A DNA stretch of 64,000 bases from Crocodylus rhombifer (Eukaryota > Chordata > Crocodylia > Crocodylidae), in NCBI GenBank assembly GCA_038503035.1, contig JAVSML010025160.1:204258-268257 (forward strand), read 5' to 3'. The number at the start of each line of letters is the position of its first letter. The stretch's first letter is position 1. Shown here in pieces: positions 22,017-33,692 of this stretch. A program made the translations under genes and the position numbers. The notes beneath the pieces were generated by a model. That model worked only from the letters and a program-made list of their open reading frames with translations. It was not told the origin of the DNA and made no database searches.

Positions 22017-23575
22017 CATGATTGGGCCTCTACGTGGGACCACAGCCAGAGAAGCAATTTCTATGACTCCTGACAATGGATTAGCAGCACATCTAGTTTG
22101 TTTCAAGGATGCTTGCCTGGGGTGTACACAAATCCATTTACAAGAACTCTGCAGGGATGAACTGATGTTTTCTGGCAGAAGCTTTATATGGTATAAATTC
22201 ACACCCTTGGGAATTTTTTTCCTGTTAACTCTTCCAATGACTGTAAAAGAAGATGGGCATGTGGTGATTTCTCCCCAATCTCCTGCAAGCTGCTGGCTTG
22301 AGGAAGATGCAAAAAAGGCTTGCATCTTTTTTTTTCTGGTAGTATAAGAGTAATGTTGTAACCATGATGGTCCAGAAATTATGCGAGAGGCAAGGATTTC
22401 TTAGCCCCTGTATACAGATTAATTGTGCAACTACACTGAGACCAGCTGCATATGCAAAGTACTTATCACACGATAAAAAGCTCTGACCTGCTATAAGGTC
22501 GGACCTCAGAAATGTGCACTAACTTTATAGCTAGTTGTAATCTAGCTTTAATTTGCATGTGTAACAAGGTATCCCACATAGGCAGCAGAAGGGGAGGAGG
22601 GAAGGGCTACCGGGACTAAACTCCCCCCAAACGCAGGACAGCACGTATAGCCTCAGGGCAGCCCAGATGCAGGCTGCTGCAGCAGGGCAGGGGGGAGGGA
22701 TGCGGACACTCAGATACACTGTGCAGCCAGGATTGCAGCCCCGGTGTGTGGCTGCCCAGCATGGAAGATAAGTTTCAATCCACTTTCTTTGTGACTGAGC
22801 TTGGGGAAGGGGGGGGAGGGAGGGCAGATCAAGACCCCCACAGTACAGGAGGGAGTGGGACAGGGACAGGAATGAATCATTCACCCTTGCCCCTGCCCCA
22901 TTCCCTTCTGCACTGTAGGGATTGACCTATGACCTGGCCCAGCCTGGCCAGGTCCCCACTGTCCCCATTATGGGACAATTGGAGCCCAGTGGCTCATCCA
23001 GGGCTGTACGGGGGACTTGCACTGCTGCAAGCACTGCAAGGGAACCAAGGAGGAGGCACATGCCCCCCCAGTCTGTGCACAGGGAAGAGGCAGCTGCTGC
23101 TGTGCTTTGCTCCCTGCTGCAGCTGCCCTAGGAGCAGCCAACGCCACATGCATGCCGTTGGGGGGCTGTGCCACACTGTACCCCCTGCCTACATGGAAAT
23201 AGCATGCACATGGCATCACATGGCTCTCAGGGCAGCAGGGCTCAAAGCCTAGTGCACAGCAGCAGCCACCTCCAACCCACACACAGGTCGAGGGGGGTCC
23301 AGCCAGGGACTCACTCTCCCCAGCCCGTTACTGCCTGTGCCCCACTCCTTCCCTCACCACAGAGGCCTCAACCTGCCCCCAACCCACAACCCTTTCACCC
23401 CTTCCCCCACAGACTTACCTGCTATGGGGAGTGTGCATGCTCAAGCCCCCCACAAAGTATTTTTTTCTCCCTCCACCTATGGTCCCCCCCCCCACAGCTG
23501 GGAACCCTGTTGGCTGTGGGCTCCCAGCTAGGATTGCAAGCCCTGGCTGTGGTCCCACGTAGAGGCCCAATCATG
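22017..23575. mobile_element. Segment bounded by a perfect 32-bp inverted repeat
   Basis: Bases 22017-22048 (catgattgggcctctacgtg and on to cacagcca) are repeated exactly in inverse orientation at 23544-23575. Similarity fades inward (agccag..gcaat). The 1.5-kb interior has an AT-rich left half and a GC-rich right half from about 22570. Several small frames (for example 22018-22347) have no recognised family. It may be a DNA transposon, or two oppositely oriented copies of one repeat. Confidence 0.5.
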
Positions 23576-23934
23576 CCCAGCAACTCCTAAGGACTCTTAG
23601 CCTCAGCAGCTGTGGACTCTGGGTCATGGCAACCCATGCAGGGGTGGGAAGAAGGAAATCACTGTAGCAGCAGATCCACCCACCCCAGGAGTATGTGGAT
23701 TGCTCCTGTGGCTGGGAGCCCCTCAACTCAGGTATGTGGGGCTCCCAGATGTGGAAGCTTGCTTCTTGCCTATACAGGGGAAGCCTGCTATTGGGCTTCA
23801 CCTGCAACAGCAATAAGGTGCAATGGGATCTAATGCATGATCCCACAATCATGTGTCCTGCCATGCAAGTATGGAATGAGAGGAGATGCAATTTTGTGAA
23901 TCGCACACTAAATCCTACCACGCCTTTACCTGCA
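23576..23934. other. Intronic sequence, no gene seen
   Basis: GC-moderate sequence without a recognised family. Confidence 0.4.
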
Positions 23935-24170
23935 CATGTAGAGAGGAGCCTTGGGGTGATATCTTTATCCCAACTACACAATTGGTCCATTGAAAGATAG
24001 ACAAACTTTTGAATGCAAGACATTCTTCAGGTCTCAGAACAACAATCAAGAGAGACCTGATGAAGAATGCCTTACAGTCAAAAGCTTGCTTAACTTTATC
24101 CCAACTACATAATTGGGCCAATAAAATATATCACCCTAAGAAATCCTTGCCCCTCACATCTTTTTTCAGG
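23935..24170. repeat. Inverted pair of an amniote interspersed repeat ('TTGGTCYAATAAA' type)
   Basis: The left arm (about 23953-24039), read in reverse complement, has gagacctgaagaatgtcttg, then 'caaaagtttgtc' and 'gatatcacccc'. The right arm (about 24051-24140) has gagacctgatgaagaatgcc, then 'caaaagcttgct' and 'atatatcaccc'. The motif is a widespread repeat tail in reptile and bird genomes; another fragment lies at about 39940-39985. Confidence 0.65.
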
Positions 24171-24427
24171 GTATCTGAGTAACTTTTATAGGGAGTCTCT
24201 GCCTCAACCGGTATTTTTCAAGGTAAGATTTTTAAATAAACTGAGAACCTGGAAGCAATACCTGGTCCACTTAGGGACAGATCTGGAGAGGAGGGGGAAA
24301 AGGGACAGTTACACCCTGCTTTGGATTCTTACTCCACCCAAAGTGGCAACAGCATTTCTGTTCAGGCAGCAGCAAGGCAGTCATTTAACAAAATGGCTCA
24401 TTTTAATCTACCCAATTCCTTCTAAAC
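24171..24427. other. Intronic sequence, no gene seen
   Basis: No recognised feature. Confidence 0.45.
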
Positions 24428-24990
24428 TAGGGGTGGGCAAAATGGGGCCCACAGGTCAGATCCAGTGCAGGGCCACCCCCATGGTGCTCCACATGGAGCC
24501 AAGGTACATCCGCTCTTGCCAAGGCAGCCTGCACTGCACTTCCACTGGCACCAGCCCTCATCAGCATGCAGTTTCCAGCAGGGCTATTTCCAGTGCAGCT
24601 GCAGGCAGCCAGGGGCTCCTCTGTTCCCCTCACCTCCAACACTGGGGTGAAGCTTCCCCCCTGCCAGGAGGGGTGCAGCAGGGGCAGGAGTGGGAGGAGG
24701 AATGGCCACTGGAAGCAACAGGAGCACAGCAGCACTCAACCGGCTGCAGCAACACCAGGAACAGTCCCACTGAAAACAGCACGCTGGCTGGGGCTTGGGT
24801 CAGTGGGGCTGTTCTGCTCCCCTTACCTTCAGCTGTGGCTGCTGCCCTGCTTCTGCTTCTGGTTCTGCCATGCCATGCTGCTCCAGGCAGCCAAGTGGTA
24901 GGGAAGCTTCAGCTGGGCAGCTTCTGCCCAGCACACGGACCTCCAGGTTTAGCTCCCAGCTGCCTTCCACCCACTCCACGTGCCCAATGA
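24428..24990. mobile_element. hAT-like element fragment, same family as 1853-2716
   Basis: The left end taggggtgggcaaaatgggg resembles the ends of 1853-2716. The core shares 'gcatgcagtttcc', 'aggggctcctct' and a CTG/CAG-rich GC-rich body. No matching right terminus was found, so the right limit is approximate. The long plus-strand frame here (24343-24990) is a by-product of GC-rich repeat sequence. Confidence 0.45.
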
Positions 24991-27560
24991 GATGACCATC
25001 CACCTACAGGGAGGTGGAAGGGTGCTGGCCTAATGCCAGGGGCATGGACTTGGGCAATGACCAGGTTGAGGACAAGCCCCTGTACTCAGACCCAGAGATG
25101 CAGCAGGTGGCCTGGTACCATCTCAACAGTGAGAAGGACCTCCAGCTGCAGGCTTGAGGAAAAGAGGGCGACTACCCCACAGGATGTCTCCATGAGGTGG
25201 CTGAAGTGGACCCTGTCTCCGCACTCCAGCCACCAGTTGGCTTAGGCAGCTGAGAATTGTGTGGGTCTCCCCCCACCCCCACCCCCCCGAAAGAGCACCT
25301 GGCATGTACAGAGACCCACGCTGTAGCTACACATGTTGAGGGTTACCACAGTGAGGGACCTCATTAGTGTGGGGGGAGTAGTAGGCTGGGTAGGGCTTTC
25401 GCAGGAGGCAATGCTTGCCGTGGGGCCCAACAGCAATCCCGCCACCATCCCAAAGGTATAGAGGGCATTGTGGAAGCTTCAGGCCCAACAGTAGTTTTTG
25501 GAGTTGTTCCACTTATACCCCTTGCCTTCCCCCACCAGAGCCCTCACCAAGTTCAAGACATAGTGGAAATTCCCCCAGCATTCCAGGGCAAACTGCAACT
25601 TCTTCCTGGAGTAGTGCATGTTCTTCAGGAATTAGAGCAACTCCTCCCTGGTTACCATTGGGGCCAAGAGGTTAGCAGGTTCTACAGAGCCCACAGACTC
25701 CCAGTCATCCTGTTCCTGGTCTGGCGATTCACTGGGCACCTCCTGGCTGCCAGGTAGGGTGGATGTTACCCCCTCCTCTGCCCCTGTGGGGGCAGAGTCT
25801 CAGCAGAGTGCCGCCTGAACCACCCCCAACACAGAGGGAGGAGGAGATGCAGCCCCTCAGGGTGGGGGAAGGGACAGCATGAGGCGGGACAGGGCAAAAT
25901 GGCAGGAGTTCCCATGCAGGATCTTCCTCAGGGTTGAAAGGGTGTTCAGTGGGGGACCTACTTCTCCCCCCTCAGTACTAGGGCCACAGGAGACACTGGG
26001 CTCTGTGGCAAGGGTGGCTTCAACTGGGGTTGGAAGAGGCATATCAGGCACTTGGGCACCATTGGTGAGCCTTAGGAAAGGGAATGCTTCCCATAGGGAC
26101 CCACTGGTTTGGGCCTCAGGACTTCCACCTCCACTCAGGTGGTTGGAGGGGGGAGGGCTCCACCGCTGGACCCACCCCCAGGGTAGCTGAGCCCAAGGTC
26201 CCAGTCCCTGAAGTGGAAGGGGTCGGTCACAGTTGGCAGAATTGGGGGTCTCCTCCATGGCCTTCTCTGCCTCAGGATGACCAGGTCATACTGGGTCCTC
26301 CTCCCCAGTGATAACATTCATCTTTTTGATTTTCTTTAGGGGTGTGATTCCTGGTGCAGCTCAGGAGCAATGACAGCAATGTCAACCCCCACTTTTTGGT
26401 ATTGTGAGGGGGCCACCTCTATGTCAGAGGACCTGAGCTGTGCCTGAACCTTGTGTTTGGCCTGAGTGGCCAATCACTGCCCATATAAAACCAGCACCCA
26501 CCCAGCTTCAGGGTGGTCTGGGGAAGACCTACCCTGAGATGCTGGTAGTGGCATGGGGCTAGGCAAGGGTGGCAGTGGTAGTGGGGTTGGGGCTGCTGTG
26601 CCTCCCTTGCCACCTTCCCAGGCCTGCACCCCCCCACCCCGGCACTTTGGGACCCTGCCAACTGCTGTGGTGCAGGGTCCCCTGAGCTTGCAGGGGAGAT
26701 GGGTACCAGGGTGGGGGTGCCAGGGGTGCCAATGGCACCCTTCTCCTTGGCAGGTGCCTGTGCTGACTGATGGGGCACTCCTAGCAACACTGCCCCAGTG
26801 CCCAACACCAAAAGTACCTCACCTCCCCCATCATATAATATATGCAGTTGGGTGACCCCTGGAAGGGAACTGTAAAGGTCTCCCTGCTTCTGCCCCTGCC
26901 AGCAGCTGGATGATGAATTATCAGTGGAAAGACTGAATGCAGCAGAGGCTGAGGTCCTGGCCCCCCAGCAGGACAGTGGTAACTGGGGATAGGACCCTCC
27001 AAAAGGTCCTGCAGGAAGGGCATAAGGGCTCAGCTAGCAATGTGGGGGGAAGGGGGGGTTGACAGCCACCTGGGTCCCCAGATTCTCCAGGGGCTCGAGT
27101 GGGACATACTTGGCCCCCACTATGAACCCCTTCTCCACCACCTCCTACGCAGCAGCCTCCATGGCAAGGTAAAAAGACACCCTTGCTACTAGAGAAATGC
27201 TACTAGTCCCTGCGGGCACTGATAATTTGGCGTTTTTGTAGGCCCTTTACCCTTCCCACCCCCTCTGGATGAGGAGAATGAGGAGCCCTTGCCTTTTCCC
27301 CTGCCCTGTGGCCCCCTCTGGGGGAATATTGGCAGCCCCCTCAGGGGGCTCTTGCCCTGCCACTGGAGATGAGGTAGGAGGAGGTCAGGCAGAGTGCAAG
27401 AAGGGGAGTTTTGAGCTTCCCTACTGCCTGGGGGGAGAAATGTGGCTCGCTGCAAGAGGTTCCAGGTGCCTCTTCCAGCTGCATTGGGGGGGCTGTGGGG
27501 ATGTTGTGCACGCGAGGGGCTGCGGCCGGGGCCAATGGGGAGCACAACAAAAAAAGCTCC
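24991..27560. other. GC-rich block with decayed coding-like segments, unidentified
   Basis: A 2.5-kb GC-rich stretch. On the minus strand, 25560-25800 reads as a mostly open, protein-like segment (peptides PSESPDQEQDDWESVGSVEP, then FLKNMHYSRKKLQFALECWG) with an internal stop. Near 27090-27160 the minus strand reads EVVEKGFIVGAKYVPLEPLE. I recognise no family. It may be the remains of an autonomous DNA transposon or of a retrogene. Confidence 0.4.
25560..25800 (-). pseudogene. Decayed open frame of unknown origin
   Basis: The minus-strand translation runs about 80 codons with one TAA interrupting and then a TGA. The first part is acidic and rich in S/P/E, as in disordered linkers. The second part (KNMHYSRKKLQFALECWGNF, then HYVLNLVRALVGEG) looks helical. 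No start codon, no splice sites and no recognised family. It could be chance in GC-rich DNA. Confidence 0.3.
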
Positions 27561-28506
27561 GTCTTGTATTACAGGACACAGATCAGGAAACCTTTTTTAG
27601 TCAAGTCATCATAATTTCTTAAACATAACTGCTCTGAAGGATCACAAGTGTGGCCCAGGCTGGATCTACTTCTGCATTATTAAAATCTGTTCCTTGCCCT
27701 TGATACTCAGACAAGCAAACCTGTCTCTTCATGACCTTTCTTAACATACCGGCTACTGGGGTGGGAAGAAGAGTGTGAAAAGGAAGCCTTATAGCACACT
27801 GTTTAAGGGTACAGAGAAAAATGAGAGTTACTATTCATTTCAAGCCTCAGCCAGAATAACCAGAAAACATTCTAATTAAAGAGACATCAGCAAACTTCCA
27901 TGTCCCTTTTGCTCCAAGTGGGTATCAGTCCACATTATAAAACCACTGGGCATGTGTCAAATCAGCAACATCTTGGCAGTCTGTACTAGAAAGCTTCCAG
28001 ATTGTCAGAGCATGGAAAAATGGAACAAACAGCTACAAAGGCTGCCTAAAAGCTAGTAAAAGGGAAGCCCATTAGGGAAGCTAGTAAAAGGGAACCCCTC
28101 TATGATCTACTTCTTGCTACACACAGAGGTGTATATTCAGGTTAGTTTTTTCCATCTCCTAAGGAAGGTGACCCACACATCCTCTTGGTACAGAGATCAA
28201 AAAGTAATTCTCATGAATGATCAACAGATATTTTAATCCCAGGAATTATCCATATTAAATGTACTAAACCATTTGTCATGTTGGCTTGGACACAATATTT
28301 GTTTTTGAAGACACTGTTTCAAAGACTGTTCTTAATTGCAACTTAAACTCACTGAAACCAGTGTGGGACACAGCAAAAGGAACTGGGCAAGAACAGCACA
28401 AAGGGTTTAGAAGAGACCACTTCAGTCATATACATGGCAGCTGAAACAGAAGTGCTGGCAGACAGGCATTTGCATTAAATCTGCAGACCCTCAGAAGATT
28501 ACACAG
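27561..28506. other. Intronic sequence, no gene seen
   Basis: Single-copy-looking, AT-moderate. A 14-base word 'gctagtaaaaggga' is duplicated near 28051 and 28080. No gene recognised. Confidence 0.5.
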
Positions 28507-29344
28507 TAGGGGTGCACCAATAGAGATTTTTTTTTAACTGACACTGATGGCCAATTTTTAAGGAGACATATCGGCTAATACTGATCCAATTCCAAAATAC
28601 AGCCAGGCAGCTTGGAAACCAGCATTGGGATGGTAAGTGTGATGTGGGGGAAGTGGTGGAGGGCAGACAGAGGCCCCCACGGTAAGGGAGGGAGTGGGGC
28701 TGGGGCAGGAACTCCTAAGCTGGGGTGGGGTGTGAAACAGAGCCGCAAGCAGCTCTTCCAGGAGGGTGTGTGTGGGGGAAAGAGGGGGAAGGGGAGCTCC
28801 CACTCTGCATGCACCCCAGGAGAGCACCGGGGGGTGGGGGTGCCCCTGGATCTGCATGGGCTGTGCTTCAGGCGGGCAGCAGCAGCACTGGGAGGGGCCT
28901 ACAGGGGGCTGCAGCCACCCCAAAATTTGCTGCATCCCCCCCATAGCATCACCCACCCCAAATGTAGCCCAGCCCAACACCCCGCACTGGGATGAGCCCA
29001 GCACTGCCTCTGGCTCTAGCCTGCAGTGGCAGCCCACCCCATTTAGCATGAGCTGCTCACGGCTGTGTCCAACGCTCCGCCCCGGCTGTGCAGCACCTGT
29101 CTCTGACCCACTCACTCCCTCCCTCACCATGGGGGTCTCTATCTGCCGCATACCACTTTCCTCCCCCCACATCAGACTTACCAGCCCAATGCTGCCCTCT
29201 AAGCCATTGGGCTACATCCCTGGCCATGTGCATGCTGCAGCTGTGTGCATGCATGGGGCATTTAATCGGTCACATCAGGCAAAAAAAGCTAATTTCCAAT
29301 ACCATCAATTTTCCCTATATCAGTGCCAATCCGATATGGGACTG
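28507..29344. mobile_element. hAT-like element with long inverted arms, truncated by a CR1
   Basis: It begins taggggtgcacc. Its left half (to about 28700) and right half (29110-29340) are inverted relatives: both contain 'aaaccagcattgggatggtaa' / 'ccagcccaatgctg' type words and 'gagggagtg'. The right arm, in reverse complement, matches the copy starting at 57143 (atacatca.tccgat, ggaaattagc, aatgcc). The right terminus is missing where the CR1 3' end begins. Confidence 0.6.
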
Positions 29345-31938
29345 ATGTATCATAGTTTCATAGTTTCTAGGGTTGGAAGGGACCTGAGCAGATCATCTAG
29401 TCCAACCCCCTGCCATGGCAGGAAAGAATACTGGGGTCATATGACCCCAGCAAGATGTTCATCTAACCTTCTCTTAAAGACCCCCAGGGTAGGGGCCAGC
29501 ACCACTTCTCTTGGAAGCTGGTTCCAGACCCTAGCTGCCCTGACCGTGAAGTAGCGCCTCCTGATATCTAACCTAAACCTACCCTCTGCCAGCTTGTGAC
29601 CATTATTCCTGGTCACTCCTGGCGGTGCTCGGGGAAACAGTGACTTCCCCAATGCCTGCTGATCCCCCCTGACTAGTTTATAACAGGCCACAAGATCCCC
29701 CCTCAGCCTTCTCTTGTGGAGGCTGAACAGGTTCAGGTCCCGCAGCCTGTCCTCATAGGGCCTGCCCTGTTGTCCCCTGATCATATGAGTGGCCTCCTCT
29801 GGACCCTCTCCATGTTGTCAACATCCCTCTTGAAGTGTGGCACCCAGAACTGGACGCAATACTCCAGCTGCGGCCTGACCAGTGCCGCATAAAGGGGGAG
29901 GATCACCTCCTTGGACCTGCTCGAGATGCATCTGTGGATGCATGCCAAGGTGCGGTTGGCCTTCCTTACTGCTGGTCCGTGTTCATCTTGGAGTCAATGA
30001 TGGCCCCCAGATCCCTTTCCGCCTCCGTGCTGACAAGAGGGGAGTTCCCCAACCTGTAGGTATGGTGCCGGTTGTTCCTACCCAGGTGCATCACCTTGCA
30101 CTTGTCTGTGTTGAAACCCATCCTATTCTCGTCCGCCCACCCTTGTAACCTGTCTAGGTCTGATTGTAGCCTGTTGCATCCTTCCAATGTGACCACGTCC
30201 CCCCACATCTTAGTGTTACCAGCAAATTTGAACAGGGTGCTTTTTACCCCCTCATTCAAATTGCTGATGAAGATGTTGAACAGTGTGGGCCCGAGGACCG
30301 AGCCCTGCGGAACCCCACTGCCCACATCCTTCTAGGTTGAGAAGGACCCATCTACTACCACCCTCTGGGTGCGGCCCTCCAGCCAGCTGGTGACCCATTT
30401 GACTGTGTGGGTGTCTACACCACAGCCCCCTAGTTTCTTAATGAGAACAGGGTGAGAGACAGTGTCAAAAGCCTTCCGGAAGTCCAGGAAGATTATATCC
30501 ACTGCTACCCCTGCGTCTAATGATCTGGTGATCTGATCGTAAAAGGCCACCAGGTTGGTCTGATAGGACCTACCACTGATGAACCCGTGTTGGTTGCCCC
30601 GAAGCATACAGTCTCCTGCTGGCTCCTCCTGGATGTGTGCCAACATAATTTTCTCAAACAGCTTGCCTAGGATCGAGGTAAGACTAACCGGCCTATAGTT
30701 TCCCGGGTCCTCCTTCCTGCCTTTTTTGAAGATGGGGACCACGTTGGCCCTCTTCCAGTCCTCCGGTACCTCACCAGAGCACCACGAGTGCTCATAAAGT
30801 TGTGCCAGGGGACTTGCAATGACCTCGGCCAGTTCCTTTAGAACTCTAGGGTGGAGATCATCCGGGCCAGCTGACTTGAATACATCCAACCCCTCCAGAA
30901 GCTCCTTAACTAAATTCTCGCTAACCCGTGGCCCAGGTGTGCCTCCCCCAGGGCCCAAGGGGGGCCCAGCAGGGAGGTGGGTGTTCTGGTCCCTACTTAG
31001 GAAGACAGAGGCAAAGAAATTGTTAAACATGTTAGCTTTGCCATCTGGTGTGACGACCAAGTTTCCCATGGCGTCCTGCAAGGGCCCCACATTACCCGGG
31101 ACCTTCTTTTTACCCCCTAAGTATTTAAAAAAAGACTTCTTATTGTCCTTAATCTGGGAAGCTAGCCACAGTTCCATCTCTGCCTTGGCCTTCCTAACTG
31201 CCCCCCTACATCCCCGAGCAACTACAGAATAGCCCTTCCTGGTGATGACCCCTTCTTTCCATTGGGTATAAGCCTCCTTTTTAGCAAGGGGACATTCCCG
31301 GATGCTTTTGGTGAGCCACAGAGGTTTGTGTGCTCTCCTGCTCCCTTTGATCCTCGTTGGGATTACCTTCCTTTGGGCTTGGAGGATCGTCTCCTTAAGA
31401 AGCGACCACTCTCCTTGGACACCTGGCTCCCCTCCCCTCCGAGACCTCAGTGCTTCTCCAACTATCCTCCTTAGCTCATTGAAGTCTGTCCTTCTAAAAT
31501 CTAGGGCCACTGCCTTACTGCATGCCTTTGCCACCTTGCGCTGGATGGTGAATTCCAGCAGGCGATGATTGCTGTCACCCAGGTGGTCAAGCACCCGCAG
31601 CCCCCTCACCAGGTCATCACCCGTGGCCAACACTAGGTCCAACAAGGCGTCCCCCCTCGAGGGGCTGTGCACCTCCTGGGTTAGATGGAGGTCCTGCACT
31701 CTGGCCAAGAACCTACGTGAGCGTTCAGACCTGGCTGACTGCTCTTCCCAGCAGATGTCCAGGAAATTCAGGTCCCCCATGACAACCACATCCTTAGCCT
31801 TCACTACCTCTGTGAGCTGACCCAAGAATTCCTGGTCAAGCTCTTCTCCCTGGTTGGGAGGTCTGTAGTAGACTCCCACCGTTAAGTCCCTTTCCCCTAT
31901 CGGTGCACCTCTATTGCAGAGTTTAGTCAAATCCATAG
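29345..31938 (-). mobile_element. CR1 LINE, 5'-truncated, most complete ORF2 in the window
   Basis: A minus-strand copy starts at its 3' end with the repeat 'tttcatag' and gggttggaagggacctgagc. It reads back through the whole RT and into the endonuclease domain, where it is truncated near 31938. Three large minus-strand frames cover ORF2: 30332-31936, 29966-30325 and 29437-29784. The breaks are a stop or frameshift near 30328 and another near 29800-29966. It lies in the sense orientation of the ATXN10 transcript. It abuts and truncates the hAT-like element at 28507-29344. Confidence 0.93.
30332..31936 (-). pseudogene. CR1 ORF2 endonuclease-RT fragment (534 open codons)
   Basis: ORF2 encodes an APE-type endonuclease followed by a reverse transcriptase. 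Visible in order on the minus strand: VGVYYRPPNQ and VVVMGDLNFLDICWEE (C-terminal half of the endonuclease), LGDSNHRLLEFTI (its final catalytic block), the linker KDNKKSFFKYLGGKKKVPGN, then RT blocks [31 protein letters not shown] and LDFRKAFDTVSHPVLIKKLG (first catalytic Asp). It stops before the active-site FADD box. In the next frame (29966-30325) that box reads FAGNTKMW, so both active-site aspartates are gone. The N-terminal endonuclease is absent through 5' truncation. The first ATG is incidental. Confidence 0.9.
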
Positions 31939-32487
31939 GTGGTTATATGTTGGTGGTCTGAATTGGCTTCCCTTCTTCACAGTCTCAGAAGGAAAGTCAA
32001 AAGCTGAAGGCCTGATGTTCCATAGAGAGGAAACATGTTCAGGACTTCCCTAAACCGAAGTGGTACTTCTATTTCTCAGAGAACAGTGCCACTGCTCAGT
32101 GCCAGCAGCAAAAGAAAGAGTGACATTGATAGGTTTTAGGTATTTTTTCACTCACCTGTGAAAATCCAATAAAATCATCCTGATCCATAGAACAAGTACC
32201 TGAGCCTTGTTTTGTACTTTGTCTTACACTGTAGTTTAGCTAAGATGCACTGTAACTTTTGTTGGAAAGGGGTACGTGTTTTTCTAGTGTAGCTGCATCT
32301 GGGAGATGCCAACCAACTACTTCTCATAAGCAGGTCACATTCACTTCAAAATTTCAATGCACCAACTCAACTACAAACCATGGTGCCAAGAACAAACTCA
32401 ATTTTTAACATTCTTGCTGTGTAGATTAATTAACGCTTTGAATTATAATCATTAGGGGGAAGAAAAACTTTAAAACAGGTAAGTCCT
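31939..32487. other. Intronic sequence, no gene seen
   Basis: No recognised repeat. I looked here for the missing right end of the 28507 hAT-like element and did not find it. Confidence 0.5.
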
Positions 32488-32495
32488 GTCTAAGC

Positions 32496-32759
32496 CAGTG
32501 GTTCTCAACCTTTTTAGACTTGAGACACCCCTCATTTCACTCAAGACACCCCTCCATAACTTTTGTGAAGTGAACAGCAACCCATTTCAAAAACTAAAGT
32601 TATCTGTGTTACCTCCTTGCAGAAGGGTTGGGCAGTTGGAACAGGGCAGCAGGGGTCAGGCCTGGACCAACCTGAGCCTGCACTTATCTCCTAACACCTG
32701 CTCATCTCCTCACACTTTGTGGCATCCTTCAAGTCCAGCAAGCTGGTTGAGAATCACTA
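32496..32759. mobile_element. hAT MITE, 264 bp, with target-site duplication
   Basis: The ends cagtggttctcaacc and ggttgagaatcacta are inverted copies. The flanking 8-mers gtctaagc (32488-32495) and ctctaagc (32760-32767) match at 7 of 8 positions. A second, more diverged copy lies at 43236-43465. Confidence 0.88.
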
Positions 32760-32767
32760 CTCTAAGC

Positions 32768-33692
32768 ACTATAACCATGAAAACATGAAACTAAAATACC
32801 AAAACAAGTGAGCAAAACAGTTTACTTTTACCAGATGCTTTTATCAGCTGATCTATAGCACATACATATTGTAAATGCTAATCAAGACTATGAAAATCCT
32901 AATATTATTTTTACAGAGTGGAAAAACATGAATACCTCCCCCACCTCAAAAAAACCCTAGTGCTCATGTTTGCATAACATTCTAATGAGTATATTATATT
33001 CTTCACACTCCCACAATTATTCTGCAAAATTACTATATTATTTTGACAATGTAATTATAGTTTCTGTATTAATGGCAGTAACAAAGAACTGGCACCAATC
33101 CCTATCCAAAAAGGTCTAGATAGACAAAGCAAAGATCACACATGGGGAAAAAAAGACAATCCTTAAAAATAGGGCTGCTCCTCTATTATGTGACTAAAAA
33201 AGTCTGTTTAAATTAGCATCATGTTTATTTGGGTTGTAAAGCATACTTTAACTGTGCTACCAAGAGCCAAAAGGAAACCCCAAATATAAAAATAAATGGG
33301 AACAGAGTTTAAAATAGTCTCTCCCCACCCTCAGTGCAATCTAAACGGTCTTTCTGGCAGCATTCACTGGGGATCTAATCCTGTACACTTTAGGTCAGTT
33401 GAGCAAATTCTCTCTCCCACCTCCTCATCCTGAAGATAAAAGATAACTCAAGCAAAAACCTAAAGTTGATTAACTCATTTGTTAAGTTTATGACATTACC
33501 TGACAATGTGAACAGGTAAGGTCTTATAATGCCACATATACAAACCTATTCTCTTCAGGCAATAGGAGTCAAATCAGAACATAACATGTATGATGCAAGT
33601 AACAAATTTGCAGTATAGCAGCTTTATGGAGTCTCGTATCCAAAATTTAATGTAGCCAATGAATTTGAGAGGTTGTAGGAAGTACAATTGAT
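32768..33692. other. AT-rich intronic sequence, no gene seen
   Basis: Single-copy-looking. Confidence 0.5.

Noticed and set aside
22018..22347. Plus-strand frame of 109 codons just inside the 32-bp inverted repeat
   Set aside because: Considered as a transposase remnant; no catalytic motif or similarity recognised, and it starts within the inverted repeat itself.
24343..24990. 215-codon plus-strand open frame
   Set aside because: Spans the end and GC-rich core of a hAT-like repeat; no recognisable domain.
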